A stretch of 64,000 bases of DNA from Hydrogenophaga flava NBRC 102514 (GTDB lineage: Bacteria > Pseudomonadota > Gammaproteobacteria > Burkholderiales > Burkholderiaceae_C). This document shows positions 11,038 to 21,923 of the stretch, piece after piece (position 1 is the first letter of the stretch; the number at the start of each line of letters is the position of its first letter). Location: positions 1-64,000 of the forward strand of contig NZ_BCTF01000011.1 in the NCBI RefSeq assembly GCF_001571145.1, read 5' to 3'. The notes under the pieces were generated by a model, which saw only the letters and a list, made by a program, of their open reading frames with translations, searched no databases and was not told the DNA's origin. Both the position numbers and the translations under genes were made by a program.

Positions 11038-12092
11038 TGAGCAGGCCCCGCAGGCGCAGCTTCAACGGCCTTGTCCGCCGCGTCCTCGTCGCCGTACTCG
11101 GTCTCGAAGGCCTGTGCGTCCAGCCCCTGCTCGGTCAGCCAGCGCACCAGCACCGGCACGCTGCCGTGCGTCACGCGGATGTGTTCGGCGCCGGTGGCTT
11201 TGATGGCGCTCATCAGCCCGGGCCAGTCGGCGTGGTCGGACATGACGAACCCCCGGTCCACGCCGCGCCGCCGCCGCGTGCCGCGCACCAGCATCCAGCC
11301 GCTGGCGAACGCGTCCACCGCGTCGGCGCCAAAGCGCTTCATCCACGGCGTGCCCTGGGCCGAGGGTGGCGCGACCACCAGCGAGCGCTGCAGCGCGGTC
11401 TTGTCGAGTTCAGTCACGCGGTGCGTCGGCGGCAGCGCCACGCCGGCCGCGCGGTACACCGCGTTCAAGGGCTCCACCGCACCGTGCACGACGATGGGGC
11501 CGATGCTGGTGTCCACCCTGTGCAGGATGCGCTGCGCCTTGCCGAAGGCGTAACACAGCAGCACCGAGGCGCGGCCTTCGTCGGCGTTGCGCCGCCACCA
11601 GGCATTGATCTCGTCGAACAGCACCGCCTGCGTCGGCCAGCGGTAGATGGGCAGGCCGAAGGTGGATTCGGTGATGAAGGTGTCGCAGCGCACCGGCTCG
11701 AAGGGCGCGCAGGTGCCGTCGGCCTCGGTCTTGTAGTCGCCCGACGCCACCCAGACCCTGCCGCCGTGCTCCAGCCGCACCTGCGCCGAGCCCAGCACGT
11801 GCCCGGCCGGGTGCAGCGACAGGCGCACGCCGTGGTGTTCGATCACCTCGCCGTAGTCCAGCGTCTGCAGGTTGATGTCCGCCCCCAGGCGCTGGCGCAG
11901 CGTGCCGGCGCTGTGGGTGTGCGCCAGGTAGTGGGCGTGGCCCCAGCGCGCGTGGTCCGAATGGCCATGCGTGATCACGGCCCGTTCCACCGGCCGCCAG
12001 GGGTCGATGAAGAAGTCGCCCGCTGGGCAGTACAGGCCTTCGGGGCGGGCGACGATGAGGTCGGCGGCAGGGGCGGTGGGGGTGGCGGCCAT
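11034..12092 (-). CDS. Ligase-associated DNA damage response exonuclease (metallo-beta-lactamase fold)
   Basis: Beta-lactamase/beta-CASP-fold nuclease of 352 residues in the SNM1-like group linked to bacterial ATP-dependent ligases. Visible metal motifs are THGHSDHARWG (HxHxDH), HPAGHVLGSAQ, ASGDYK and the late MSDHADW. The open frame continues upstream to 12914, but only the part from the ATG at 12092 has family character; this start gives a normal family length. It is the first gene of a two-gene unit with the ligase, joined by an ATGA overlap. It probably trims DNA ends before ligation; the enzymatic detail is inferred from the family. Confidence 0.88.
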   Translation of the reverse strand: MAATPTAPAADLIVARPEGLYCPAGDFFIDPWRPVERAVITHGHSDHARWGHAHYLAHTHSAGTLRQRLGADINLQTLDYGEVIEHHGVRLSLHPAGHVLGSAQVRLEHGGRVWVASGDYKTEADGTCAPFEPVRCDTFITESTFGLPIYRWPTQAVLFDEINAWWRRNADEGRASVLLCYAFGKAQRILHRVDTSIGPIVVHGAVEPLNAVYRAAGVALPPTHRVTELDKTALQRSLVVAPPSAQGTPWMKRFGADAVDAFASGWMLVRGTRRRRGVDRGFVMSDHADWPGLMSAIKATGAEHIRVTHGSVPVLVRWLTEQGLDAQAFETEYGDEDAADKAVEAAPAGPAQ

Positions 12093-12148
12093 GGCGCACG
12101 CCAGTGTGCCGCAGGCGCCTTGCGGCGCCCTCTCGGTCCCCGCAGAAA

Positions 12149-12170
12149 CCCCAGGGATGTCGACCTGGGG
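12149..12170. other. Interrupted palindrome in the exonuclease/ankyrin divergent spacer
   Basis: CCCCAGG (12149-12155) and CCTGGGG (12164-12170) form a 7-bp inverted repeat around 8 bases in the 150-bp spacer between the exonuclease-ligase unit and the ankyrin gene. A second one, GGCGCC-TTGC-GGCGCC, lies around 12116-12131. Either may be an operator for the repair unit or a transcript hairpin. Function unknown. Confidence 0.3.
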
Positions 12171-12242
12171 CGGGCGGGTCTCTGTCAGACTGCGCGTCGG
12201 CCGAACGCTGCGGGCCGCAACCGTCAAAAAAATAGGAGGCGT

Positions 12243-12869
12243 ATGTCTGGGGGTGACTGGAAGGAGATGTTCAACGCCGGTTGCGCGGGCGACCTGGCGC
12301 TGGTGGAACACCATGTGAAGTCGGGCGTCGACGTGAACTACGCCCACCCGGAGTTCCTGTCCACGCCGCTGGTCGCAGCGATCCTGGCGGGGCAGGAGGC
12401 GGTGGCCCTCTACCTGCTGGACCATGGCGCCAACCCGGCCCTGCCGTCCGAGTTCGATGCCGCCACACCGCTGCAGGCCGCCCGGCAGATGGGCCTGGTG
12501 GCGGTGGAGGAGAGGCTGTACGCGATGGGCGTGCCCCGGCCGCCTGCGGACGTGGGCCTTGCGCTGGAGCGCCCGCCTTCGAGAACGCTGGCGCTCACCG
12601 GGGCGGTGGTGTACGGGGTGCTGTTCGTCGCGCTGGCGGTGGGGGTGGCCTATGGCCTGGGCCTGCGCTGCGAGGGCTTTGGCTGCATGGGTCTGGGGGT
12701 TTACTGGTTCGCCTGGTCGGTGGTGTACGCGGTGTCGGGCCTGATCGGCCTGTGGGCGCGCTCGGTCGGCCGGCGTGCGGGCGTGGCGGTGGGGCTGCTG
12801 AGATGGCTGGTCCGCCTGCACCTGCTCATGGGGCTGGCGCTGCTGGCGCTGTGGTGGTTCGCTTCCTGA
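12243..12869 (+). CDS. Ankyrin-repeat protein with C-terminal membrane segments
   Basis: Protein of 208 residues not assignable to a characterised family. The first half holds two or three ankyrin-like units (CAGDLALVEHHVKSGVDVN, TPLVAAILAGQEAVALYLLD, ATPLQAARQMGLVAVEERL). The second half has about three hydrophobic segments, so it is probably a membrane protein with a cytoplasmic ankyrin head. The start at 12243 is clear because AGGAGG sits at 12234-12239; the frame is open for a further 1.2 kb upstream antisense to the exonuclease, but that part is not coding. Ankyrin repeats suggest a protein-binding role. Confidence 0.75.
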   Translation: MSGGDWKEMFNAGCAGDLALVEHHVKSGVDVNYAHPEFLSTPLVAAILAGQEAVALYLLDHGANPALPSEFDAATPLQAARQMGLVAVEERLYAMGVPRPPADVGLALERPPSRTLALTGAVVYGVLFVALAVGVAYGLGLRCEGFGCMGLGVYWFAWSVVYAVSGLIGLWARSVGRRAGVAVGLLRWLVRLHLLMGLALLALWWFAS

Positions 12870-12940
12870 GGCCGGCGGCCGGTTGACCGGCCCGCCACCG
12901 CCAGGCACAGTCACCAGCCTGTTCTTTCAAGGAGGTCACC

Positions 12941-13318
12941 ATGTCCGCGAGTCCCCACGCCATCAGCTGGTTCGAGATTCCCGCCAACGACTTCGCCCGC
13001 GCCAAGGCGTTCTACGAGGCCGTGCTCGGCCGCCCCATCGAGACCATGACCATGGGGCCGTCCACCATGGGCTTTCTGTCCACCAGCCCGGAGGCCATCG
13101 GCGGCGCCATCGTGCACGGCGACGGTACCGCGCCGTCAAAGAGCGGCACCCTGATCTACCTCAACGGGGGTGACGACCTGGCGGTGATGCTGGCCCGGGT
13201 GGAGCCGGCCGGCGGCATGGTGGCCGTGCCCAAGACCGACATCGGCAGCGGCTTCGGCTTCTTCGCCCACTTCATCGACACCGAAGGCAACCGCGTCGGA
13301 CTGCATTCGATGGCGTGA
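12941..13318 (+). CDS. VOC family (glyoxalase-like) protein
   Basis: Small cytoplasmic protein of 125 residues with the vicinal-oxygen-chelate fold, made of paired beta-alpha-beta-beta-beta units. Typical features are the opening HAISWFEIPANDFARAKAFYE and the closing GFFAHFIDTEGNRVGLHS, where the late Glu and His are metal or ligand positions. An ideal AAGGAGGT lies at 12931-12938 before the ATG. Many relatives are annotated as glyoxalase/bleomycin-resistance-like with no known substrate. It stands alone in its transcription direction with no informative neighbour. Confidence 0.85.
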   Translation: MSASPHAISWFEIPANDFARAKAFYEAVLGRPIETMTMGPSTMGFLSTSPEAIGGAIVHGDGTAPSKSGTLIYLNGGDDLAVMLARVEPAGGMVAVPKTDIGSGFGFFAHFIDTEGNRVGLHSMA

Positions 13319-13337
13319 CGGGCGTTTTTTCGGTACG

Positions 13338-13357
13338 GCGCCCCTTGGGTGGGGCGC
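13338..13357. other. Hairpin between VOC and TonB-like genes
   Basis: GCGCCCC (13338-13344) pairs with GGGGCGC (13351-13357) around a six-base loop. The T run (13325-13330) precedes the hairpin on the plus strand, so it is not a standard terminator. It ends 7 bases before the next GTG start and could shield that gene's ribosome binding site. Confidence 0.35.
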
Positions 13358-13364
13358 TGGCTAA

Positions 13365-13838
13365 GTGGTGAAAAGGGAGTGGTTTGCCGTGTGTCTGCGA
13401 CGAGATTTTTTGGGGCGAAGCCTCGTGTGGGCTGCAATGGGCCTCGGTTTGCAGGGTTGCCGATCTCCTCTGCTGCGCTATTCAATGCCTTCGGCGGCAG
13501 AGGGTGAGTTCAGTCCGTCTGAGGTGGACCGTCTCCTCGCGAAAGAGATCGAGAAGTTGTCCCCACCATCGCTCGACAAACCCTTGAAGGCCATCACCGT
13601 GCTAGCGCCAGACTACCCCCACTGGATTTCGAGAGTGCACTCCGGCAGCGTCCTGATCCGGTTCACGATCAATCCGCAAGGGCTGGTGACTGGCGTGACG
13701 CCTAGGCCGGATGACAACCCGGAGCTGGTCCGGTTGATGACCGAAGCGCTGGAGACCTGGCGGTTCGAGCCGCCGCTGCGCGACGGCAAGCCCACGTCCG
13801 TTCGCATGAACCTGCCATTCCGCTTTGCCGTGCAATGA
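13365..13838 (+). CDS. TonB C-terminal domain protein, probable lipoprotein
   Basis: Protein of 157 residues whose last 85 resemble the TonB-family C-terminal domain (GSVLIRFTINPQGLVTGVTP, then ALETWRFEPPLRDGKP). It lacks the proline-rich spacer of true TonB. The N-terminus has a hydrophobic stretch ending LGLQGC, a plausible lipobox, so the mature protein would be lipid-anchored. The start is probably the GTG at 13365, which has no strong Shine-Dalgarno. Base composition looks less GC-rich than neighbours, and no ExbB/ExbD genes are nearby. A role in energy transduction is doubtful; such domains also occur in envelope scaffolds. Confidence 0.65.
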   Translation: MVKREWFAVCLRRDFLGRSLVWAAMGLGLQGCRSPLLRYSMPSAAEGEFSPSEVDRLLAKEIEKLSPPSLDKPLKAITVLAPDYPHWISRVHSGSVLIRFTINPQGLVTGVTPRPDDNPELVRLMTEALETWRFEPPLRDGKPTSVRMNLPFRFAVQ

Positions 13839-13853
13839 CCGTGGCCAGACGGT

Positions 13854-14993
13854 TCAGCCGCGCAACGTCGTCCGCGCGGGCGACAGCATCTCCTCCGTCA
13901 GCCCGCAGTCGCTGATGTGCGCAGGCAGCGGCAGACCGCGCGCCAGCGCCGCGCAGGCCTCGCCCATGGCCGCGCTGGTCTGGATGCCGTAGCCGCCCTG
14001 CGCCGCGCACCAGAAGAAGCCCGGCGCCGTCGCGTCGAAGCCTCCCACCAGCTCACCATCGGCCACGAAGGAGCGCAGCCCGGCCCAGGTGTGGGTGGGG
14101 CGTGGTGTGAGCGTGGTCCAGGTTTCGAGTGCGTGCAGGCCCAGCGCGATGTCCAGCTCTTCGGGCTGCACGTCCTGCGGGTGCGTGGGGTCCTGGTTGA
14201 CCGGCGAGGCGAGCAGGGCGCCCGCGTCGGGCTTCATGTAGAAGCTCTCGTCGGCCGCCAGCAGCAGCGGCCAGTGCGCGGTGTCGGTGCCGGCCGGCGG
14301 CAGGAAGGTGAAGGCGGTGCGGCGTTTGGGCACCAGGCCGATGGGGGCCAGGCCCGCCAGCTGCGCCACCGCGTCGCACCACGCGCCGGCGGCGTTGACC
14401 AGCACGGGCGCTGCGAACTCGGCACCCGCCGCCGTGCGCACCCGCCACAGCCCGTCGCGGTGTTCGATGGCCACCACCTCGGCATCGCACACCAGCGTGC
14501 CGCCCGCATGCCGGAAGCCGCGCAGGTAGCCCTGGTGGATGGCGTGCACGTCCATGTCAAAACTGTCGGGCTCGTAGATCGCCGCGCTCACCTTCTCCGG
14601 CCGCAACGCCGGCACCATGGCCAGCGCATCGTTGGCGTCCAGGCGGCGCCCGCGCGGGCTGGTCTGCTGAAGGGTGGTCCAGGCCTCATCCAGGTGGTGC
14701 ATTTCCTCCGGCCCGGCCACCGTCAGCAGCCCGCGCGCCGTGAGCAGCGGCGCCTCGGCGAAGCCCGGTGGCGGGTTCAGGAAGAAGGGCTCGCTGGCGC
14801 GCGACAGCGCCCGTACCTGCGGCGGCCCGTAGCTGGCGATGAACTGCGCCGCCGAGCGCCCGGTGCTGTGGTAACCCGGCTGGCTCTCGCGTTCGAGCAT
14901 GAGGCAGCGGCCGTGTGGCGCGAGGAAGTGGCCGATGGACGCGCCCGCGATGCCGGCGCCGAGGATGAGGAAGTCGTGTGTGGTGGCGGTCAT
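13854..14993 (-). CDS. FAD-dependent oxidoreductase (DAO/DadA family)
   Basis: Flavoprotein of 379 residues in the D-amino-acid oxidase fold. The N-terminal dinucleotide motif is LILGAGIAGASIGHFLA, followed by the ribose-binding acidic residue in LMLERE. A central substrate domain holds YHSTGRSAAQF, and the C-terminus has WCAAQGGYGIQTSAAMGE, the second FAD contact. It most resembles D-arginine or D-amino-acid dehydrogenases of the DauA/DadA group; the substrate is not certain. The ATG at 14993 is 14 bp from the divergent reductase start at 15008, so the two promoters must overlap the opposite coding regions. Confidence 0.82.
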   Translation of the reverse strand: MTATTHDFLILGAGIAGASIGHFLAPHGRCLMLERESQPGYHSTGRSAAQFIASYGPPQVRALSRASEPFFLNPPPGFAEAPLLTARGLLTVAGPEEMHHLDEAWTTLQQTSPRGRRLDANDALAMVPALRPEKVSAAIYEPDSFDMDVHAIHQGYLRGFRHAGGTLVCDAEVVAIEHRDGLWRVRTAAGAEFAAPVLVNAAGAWCDAVAQLAGLAPIGLVPKRRTAFTFLPPAGTDTAHWPLLLAADESFYMKPDAGALLASPVNQDPTHPQDVQPEELDIALGLHALETWTTLTPRPTHTWAGLRSFVADGELVGGFDATAPGFFWCAAQGGYGIQTSAAMGEACAALARGLPLPAHISDCGLTEEMLSPARTTLRG

Positions 14994-15007
14994 GGCAGGA
15001 TGTTGCC

Positions 15008-15586
15008 ATGACCGACCCGAAACGCTTTCTCTTCCTCGTCGCCTCCACCCGCGAACCGGGCCACGTCGGCAACACCGAGTGGCTGGCCCGACAGGCCGCG
15101 GCCAGCCTGCCCGCCGACACCGCCCAGACCTGGGTGCACCTGGCCCGCGCCGGCATCCCCGAATTCGTCGACCAGCGCCACACCGAGGGCAGCTACCCCA
15201 TGCCCGATGACGGCAGTGTGATGCGCGGCCTGCTGGACCAGACCCTGGCCTGCACCGATCTCGTCTTCGTCGCGCCGGTCTACTGGTTCAGCTTCCCGAG
15301 CACGCTCAAGGCCTACCTGGACCACTGGAGCGCCTGGCTGCGCGTGCCGGGGCTGGAGTTCAAGGCACGGATGAGCGCCAAGCGCCTGTGGCTGATCACC
15401 ACCAACGGCGACCGGGCCAAGGCCCAGCCCATGATCGACTCGACCGCCATGTGTGCCAAGTTCCTGGACATGCCGCTGGCCGGGGTGCTGTGGGGCAAGG
15501 GCGGACCACCCGACGCGGCGAAGGGCGACGAGCATGCAGTGGCCGCCGCTCCGACGTTCTTTCTCGGGGTGCCCGACCGCGACTGA
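15008..15586 (+). CDS. NAD(P)H-dependent oxidoreductase, flavodoxin fold
   Basis: Protein of 192 residues with the flavodoxin-like fold of FMN-dependent NAD(P)H reductases. It starts with a beta-strand and phosphate loop (LFLVASTREPGHVGNTEWLA) and has the FMN ring-binding stretch VFVAPVYWFSFPSTLKAYLDHW. The ATG at 15008 opens directly onto this fold; the in-frame ATG at 14978 lies inside the divergent gene. No partner enzyme is encoded beside it. It ends 21 bp from the convergent mutarotase gene. Confidence 0.82.
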   Translation: MTDPKRFLFLVASTREPGHVGNTEWLARQAAASLPADTAQTWVHLARAGIPEFVDQRHTEGSYPMPDDGSVMRGLLDQTLACTDLVFVAPVYWFSFPSTLKAYLDHWSAWLRVPGLEFKARMSAKRLWLITTNGDRAKAQPMIDSTAMCAKFLDMPLAGVLWGKGGPPDAAKGDEHAVAAAPTFFLGVPDRD

Positions 15587-15607
15587 CGGCGGACCGCCCG
15601 ATGGGCG

Positions 15608-15946
15608 TCACTGGGTCGAGAGGTCGAAGATCCGTTTCATCTCGACCCATTTTTCGCCGTCGGGCGTCCAGGGCGTGGGCGCCTGGTAGGTCCACATCAG
15701 CGTCTCCCAGCGCTGAATGTGCGGGTTGGCGAGCGAGGCCTCGGCCATCGCCTGCGCGCTGTACACCGCCGGGTCCACTTCCATCACCATGAACAGGCGC
15801 GTGCCCAGGCGGTAGATCTCCATGCCGCGCACGCCCTGGGCGCGCAGGTGGTCGCGCACCTCGGGCCAGATGCGTTCATGGGCTTTCTCGTAGTCGGCGA
15901 TGCGCTGGGCATCGTCGACCAGGTCCAGTGCCAGTGCGTAGCGCAT
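15608..15946 (-). CDS. L-rhamnose mutarotase family protein, probable L-fucose mutarotase
   Basis: Small alpha-beta barrel protein of 112 residues from the RhaM/YiiL family, which interconverts alpha and beta anomers of 6-deoxyhexoses. Typical features are the start MRYALALDLVDD, HERIWPEV with the catalytic-region His, and RLFMVMEVD. It is the last gene of the nine-gene minus-strand operon, 18 bp after the fucose dehydrogenase gene. From that context its substrate is more likely L-fucose than L-rhamnose, supplying the anomer used by the dehydrogenase. Confidence 0.85.
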   Translation of the reverse strand: MRYALALDLVDDAQRIADYEKAHERIWPEVRDHLRAQGVRGMEIYRLGTRLFMVMEVDPAVYSAQAMAEASLANPHIQRWETLMWTYQAPTPWTPDGEKWVEMKRIFDLSTQ

Positions 15947-15964
15947 GGGGGCTCCGGGAGAGGG

Positions 15965-18944
<2,980 letters not shown>

Positions 18945-18945
18945 G

Positions 18946-19800
18946 TCAGGCCTGCACGGTCTTCTGGGTCTGGGTTCCGAGGCCGTCGATGCCCAGGCGC
19001 ATGGTCTGCCCGGCGCGCAGGTAGACCGGCGGCTTCTGCCCCAGGCCCACGCCGGGCGGGGTGCCGGTGGAGATGACGTCGCCCGGCTGCAGGCTCATGA
19101 AGCGGCTCAGGTAGCTGATCAGGAAGGCCACGCCGTAGACCATGGTGGCGGTGCTGCCGTCCTGGTAGCGCTTGCCGTCCACCTCCAGCCACATGCGCAG
19201 TGCCTGCGGGTCGGGCACCTCGTCGGCGGTCACCAGCCAGGGGCCGGTGGGGCCGAAGGTGTCGCAGCCCTTGCCCTTGTCCCAGGTGCCGCTGCGGTCG
19301 AGCTGGTACTCGCGTTCGGACACGTCGTTGACCACGCAGTAGCCGGCGACATGCGACATCGCGTCGGCCTGCTCGATGTAGCGGCCGCCTTTGCCGATCA
19401 CCACGCCCAGTTCCACTTCCCAGTCGGTCTTGACCGAGCCGCGGGGGATTTCCACGTCGTCGTCGGGCCCGACGATGGCGCTGGTCCATTTGTTGAACAC
19501 CACCGGCTCGGGCGGCACCGGCATGCCGCTCTCGGCCGCGTGGTCGGAGTAGTTCAGGCCGATGCAGATGAACTTGCCCACCTGGCCCACGCAGGCGCCC
19601 AGGCGCAGGTCCTGTTGCGGTGTGCCGGCCACCAGCGGCAAGCTGTTGAGGTCGAGGCCGCGCAGGCGCGCCAGGCTCTCCGGCAGCAAGGCCGCGCCGG
19701 CCACATCGGCGATCACGCCGGAGAGGTCGCGCACGCGCCCCTGGGCGTCGAGCACGCCGGGTTTTTCCTGGCCGGGGGATCCGTAGCGCAAGAGTTTCAC
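18946..19800 (-). CDS. FAH-family hydrolase, probable 2,4-diketo-3-deoxy-L-fuconate hydrolase
   Basis: Fumarylacetoacetate-hydrolase-fold enzyme of 284 residues. The start KLLRYGSPGQEKPGVLD and the metal-binding core (KFICIGLNYSDHAAE, then ELGVVIGKGGRYI, VSEREYQ and GDVISTGTPPGVG) are complete. In the fucose pathway this family cleaves 2,4-diketo-3-deoxy-L-fuconate to pyruvate and L-lactate. The start is a GTG at 19800. One base separates it from fucD, and a 64-bp gap with a strong hairpin separates it from the receptor gene upstream. A truncated stretch resembling this protein's N-terminus occurs at 41911. Confidence 0.85.
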   Translation of the reverse strand: MKLLRYGSPGQEKPGVLDAQGRVRDLSGVIADVAGAALLPESLARLRGLDLNSLPLVAGTPQQDLRLGACVGQVGKFICIGLNYSDHAAESGMPVPPEPVVFNKWTSAIVGPDDDVEIPRGSVKTDWEVELGVVIGKGGRYIEQADAMSHVAGYCVVNDVSEREYQLDRSGTWDKGKGCDTFGPTGPWLVTADEVPDPQALRMWLEVDGKRYQDGSTATMVYGVAFLISYLSRFMSLQPGDVISTGTPPGVGLGQKPPVYLRAGQTMRLGIDGLGTQTQKTVQA

Positions 19801-19821
19801 TTTTAGTCCTTGAGGTGTTGG

Positions 19822-19851
19822 CTCCCCGCGCCGCGCCAGCGGTGCGGGGAG
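19822..19851 (-). other. Intercistronic hairpin after the sugar receptor gene
   Basis: Arms at 19822-19834 and 19839-19851 pair over 13 positions, one being a G-U wobble, around a GCCA loop. The hairpin lies 13 bases past the receptor stop codon on the minus strand and has no following T run. It is placed as expected for a 3' mRNA stabiliser that lets the receptor be made in excess over downstream enzymes. Confidence 0.6.
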
Positions 19852-19864
19852 GGTGGGTGGTGGA

Positions 19865-20806
19865 TCAGTCGTACAGAACAGCGGCGACCTTGGGGTCGTT
19901 CATGTTCGATTTGTCGTAGTAGTAGAAGCCGGTGTCGATGATCTTGGGCAGCTTCTCGCCTTTGAGCGTCTTCACCGCGGCTTCCACGGTCTTGTAGCCG
20001 ATGCCCACCGGGTTCTGGGTGATGGCGCCGGCGATGGTGCCGTCGTTGATCATGTCCTTCTGGGCCTTGCCCGAGTCGAAGCCGATGATCACGAGGCCAG
20101 TCTTCTTGGCTTCCTTGATGCCCTTGCCCGCACCGATGGCGCCGGGTTCGTTGGTGCCGAAAATGCCCTTGAGCTTGGGGTGCGCCTGCAGCAGCGCCTT
20201 GGCGATCTCGGCCGACTTCAGCTGGTCACCACCGTACTGCACGTCCACCACCTTGATCTTGGGGTACTTGGCCTTGATCTGGTTCAGGAAGCCGTCGCGG
20301 CGGTCCACGCCGGTGCGGCTGGTCTGGTCGTGGGCGATCACCGCCACCTCACCTTCGCCACCGATCTTCTCGGCCATCTTGTCGGCGGCCAGGGCGGCGG
20401 CGGCCACGTTGTTCGTGGTGGCCGTGGTCACCGGGATGTCGCTGTCCACGCCGGAGTCGAACGCGATCACCGGGATCTTGGCGGCCTGGGCCTTCTTCAG
20501 CAGCGGAATGGCGGCCTTGCTGTCCAGCGCGGCAAAGCCGATGGCGGCAGGCTTCTTGGCCATGGCGGCCGACAGCATGTCGATCTGCTTGTCGACCTGC
20601 TGTTCGGTCTCCGGTCCTTCGAAGGTCACCTTGACCTTGTACTCCTTGGCGGCCTGGTCGGCGCCCTGCTTCACGGCCTGCCAGAACTGGTGCTGGAAGC
20701 CCTTGGACACCAGGGGGATGTAGACCTCCTGGGCCGATGCGAAGCTGGTGAAGCCGGCCAGTGCCAGGCCCGCGGTCAGTGCCAGCAGGGTTCTCTTGGT
20801 GTTCAT
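19865..20806 (-). CDS. Sugar ABC transporter substrate-binding protein
   Basis: Periplasmic receptor of 313 residues in the ribose/galactose-binding family (Peripla_BP_4). The signal peptide ends near ASAQEVYIP. Two Rossmann-like lobes are visible, with ligand-region motifs such as GFAALDSKAAIP, AFDSGVDSDIPV, ITQNPVGIGY and VIAHDQTSRTGVDRRDGF. It precedes the catabolic genes and follows the permease gene (93-bp gap), so its ligand is probably L-fucose or a related deoxysugar. The hairpin at its 3' end may raise its level relative to downstream enzymes. Confidence 0.87.
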   Translation of the reverse strand: MNTKRTLLALTAGLALAGFTSFASAQEVYIPLVSKGFQHQFWQAVKQGADQAAKEYKVKVTFEGPETEQQVDKQIDMLSAAMAKKPAAIGFAALDSKAAIPLLKKAQAAKIPVIAFDSGVDSDIPVTTATTNNVAAAALAADKMAEKIGGEGEVAVIAHDQTSRTGVDRRDGFLNQIKAKYPKIKVVDVQYGGDQLKSAEIAKALLQAHPKLKGIFGTNEPGAIGAGKGIKEAKKTGLVIIGFDSGKAQKDMINDGTIAGAITQNPVGIGYKTVEAAVKTLKGEKLPKIIDTGFYYYDKSNMNDPKVAAVLYD

Positions 20807-20899
20807 GTTTGTCTCCGTTTGAAATAGCTTGGGTTGGGGGGAATCACGAAAGAGGGAAAGGGGTGCAAGGTCAAAGGCTTGTGGCGTGGTGCGGCCTCC

Positions 20900-21901
20900 T
20901 CATGGCTTGTTGCGGCGCAGGTTGTCGGTGTAGACCGCCAGGATGATGATCAGACCGGTGAGCACCATCTGCCACTCCTGCGCCACCGACATGATGCGCA
21001 GGCCGTTGATCAGCACGCTCATGATGAAGGCGCCGATGATGGTGCCGAGGATCGTGCCCACCCCGCCGCTGAGCGAGGTGCCGCCGATCACCACCGCGGC
21101 GATGGCGTCCAGCTCGTAGCCCTGGCCCAGCGCGGGTTGCGCCGAGTTCAGGCGCGAGGCGATCAGCAGGCCGGCGATGCCGCAGATGCCGCCGGAGAAG
21201 GAGTAGATGATCACTTTCCAGCGGTCCACGTTCACGCCCGACAGGCGCACTGCTTCCTCGTTGCTGCCCAGGGCGAAGGTGTAGCGGCCCAGGGCGGTCT
21301 TGTTCAGCACCACAGCACCGACCACGGCCACCAGGAACATGATGATCACGCCGTTGGGAATGGGCAGCGCCGGGATCAGGTCGCCCAGCAGCGAGCCCAG
21401 CGAGATCTGGTCGAAGCCCTCCGCGTCGCTGAAGTAGATCGGGCGGGTCTGCGTGATCAGCAGGGACAGGCCCTTGAGCAGCATCATCATGCCCAGCGTG
21501 GCAATGAACGGCGGCACCTTGAGCTTGGTGATGGCCAGCCCGGAGACGCAGCCCGAGAGCGCGCCCATGCCGATGGCCAGCACGATGCCCAGCGGCATGG
21601 GCAGGCCCAGGTTCACCATGAACACGCCGGCCATCACTGCGCAGAAGGTCATCAGCACGCCCACGGAGAGGTCGATGCCCGAGGTGATGATGATGAAGGT
21701 GCTGGCAATCGCCAGTACGCCGATCACCGTGGTGGACTGCAGGATGCCGATGATGTTGTCCTGCGTCATGAAGGCATCGGGCTTGAGCACGCTGAACACC
21801 ACGATCAGCGCGATCAGGCTGGCAAAGGCCAGCAGTTTCTGTTTGGCCTGGCCGCCGGAGAGGCGGGCCAGCCAGGAGGGAGCGGTGTTTTTGTCGGTCA
21901 T
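20900..21901 (-). CDS. Sugar ABC transporter permease, RbsC-like
   Basis: Inner-membrane permease of 333 residues with eight to ten hydrophobic segments, from the RbsC/BPD_transp_2 family. Conserved stretches include IITSGIDLSVG, GCVSGLAITKLKVPPFIATLG and the cytoplasmic loop GRYTFALGSNEEAVRLSGVNV that contacts the ATPase. It forms one transporter with the ATPase (22 bp upstream) and receptor (93 bp downstream). The ATG at 21901 is the only sensible start. Confidence 0.9.
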   Translation of the reverse strand: MTDKNTAPSWLARLSGGQAKQKLLAFASLIALIVVFSVLKPDAFMTQDNIIGILQSTTVIGVLAIASTFIIITSGIDLSVGVLMTFCAVMAGVFMVNLGLPMPLGIVLAIGMGALSGCVSGLAITKLKVPPFIATLGMMMLLKGLSLLITQTRPIYFSDAEGFDQISLGSLLGDLIPALPIPNGVIIMFLVAVVGAVVLNKTALGRYTFALGSNEEAVRLSGVNVDRWKVIIYSFSGGICGIAGLLIASRLNSAQPALGQGYELDAIAAVVIGGTSLSGGVGTILGTIIGAFIMSVLINGLRIMSVAQEWQMVLTGLIIILAVYTDNLRRNKP

Positions 21902-21923
21902 GGCGGGGTCTGGTTGTCTCTGG

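Noticed and set aside
13838..13853. ACCGT-GGCCAG-ACGGT hairpin between convergent TonB-like and FAD genes
   Set aside because: Five base pairs without a T run is too weak to claim as a terminator.
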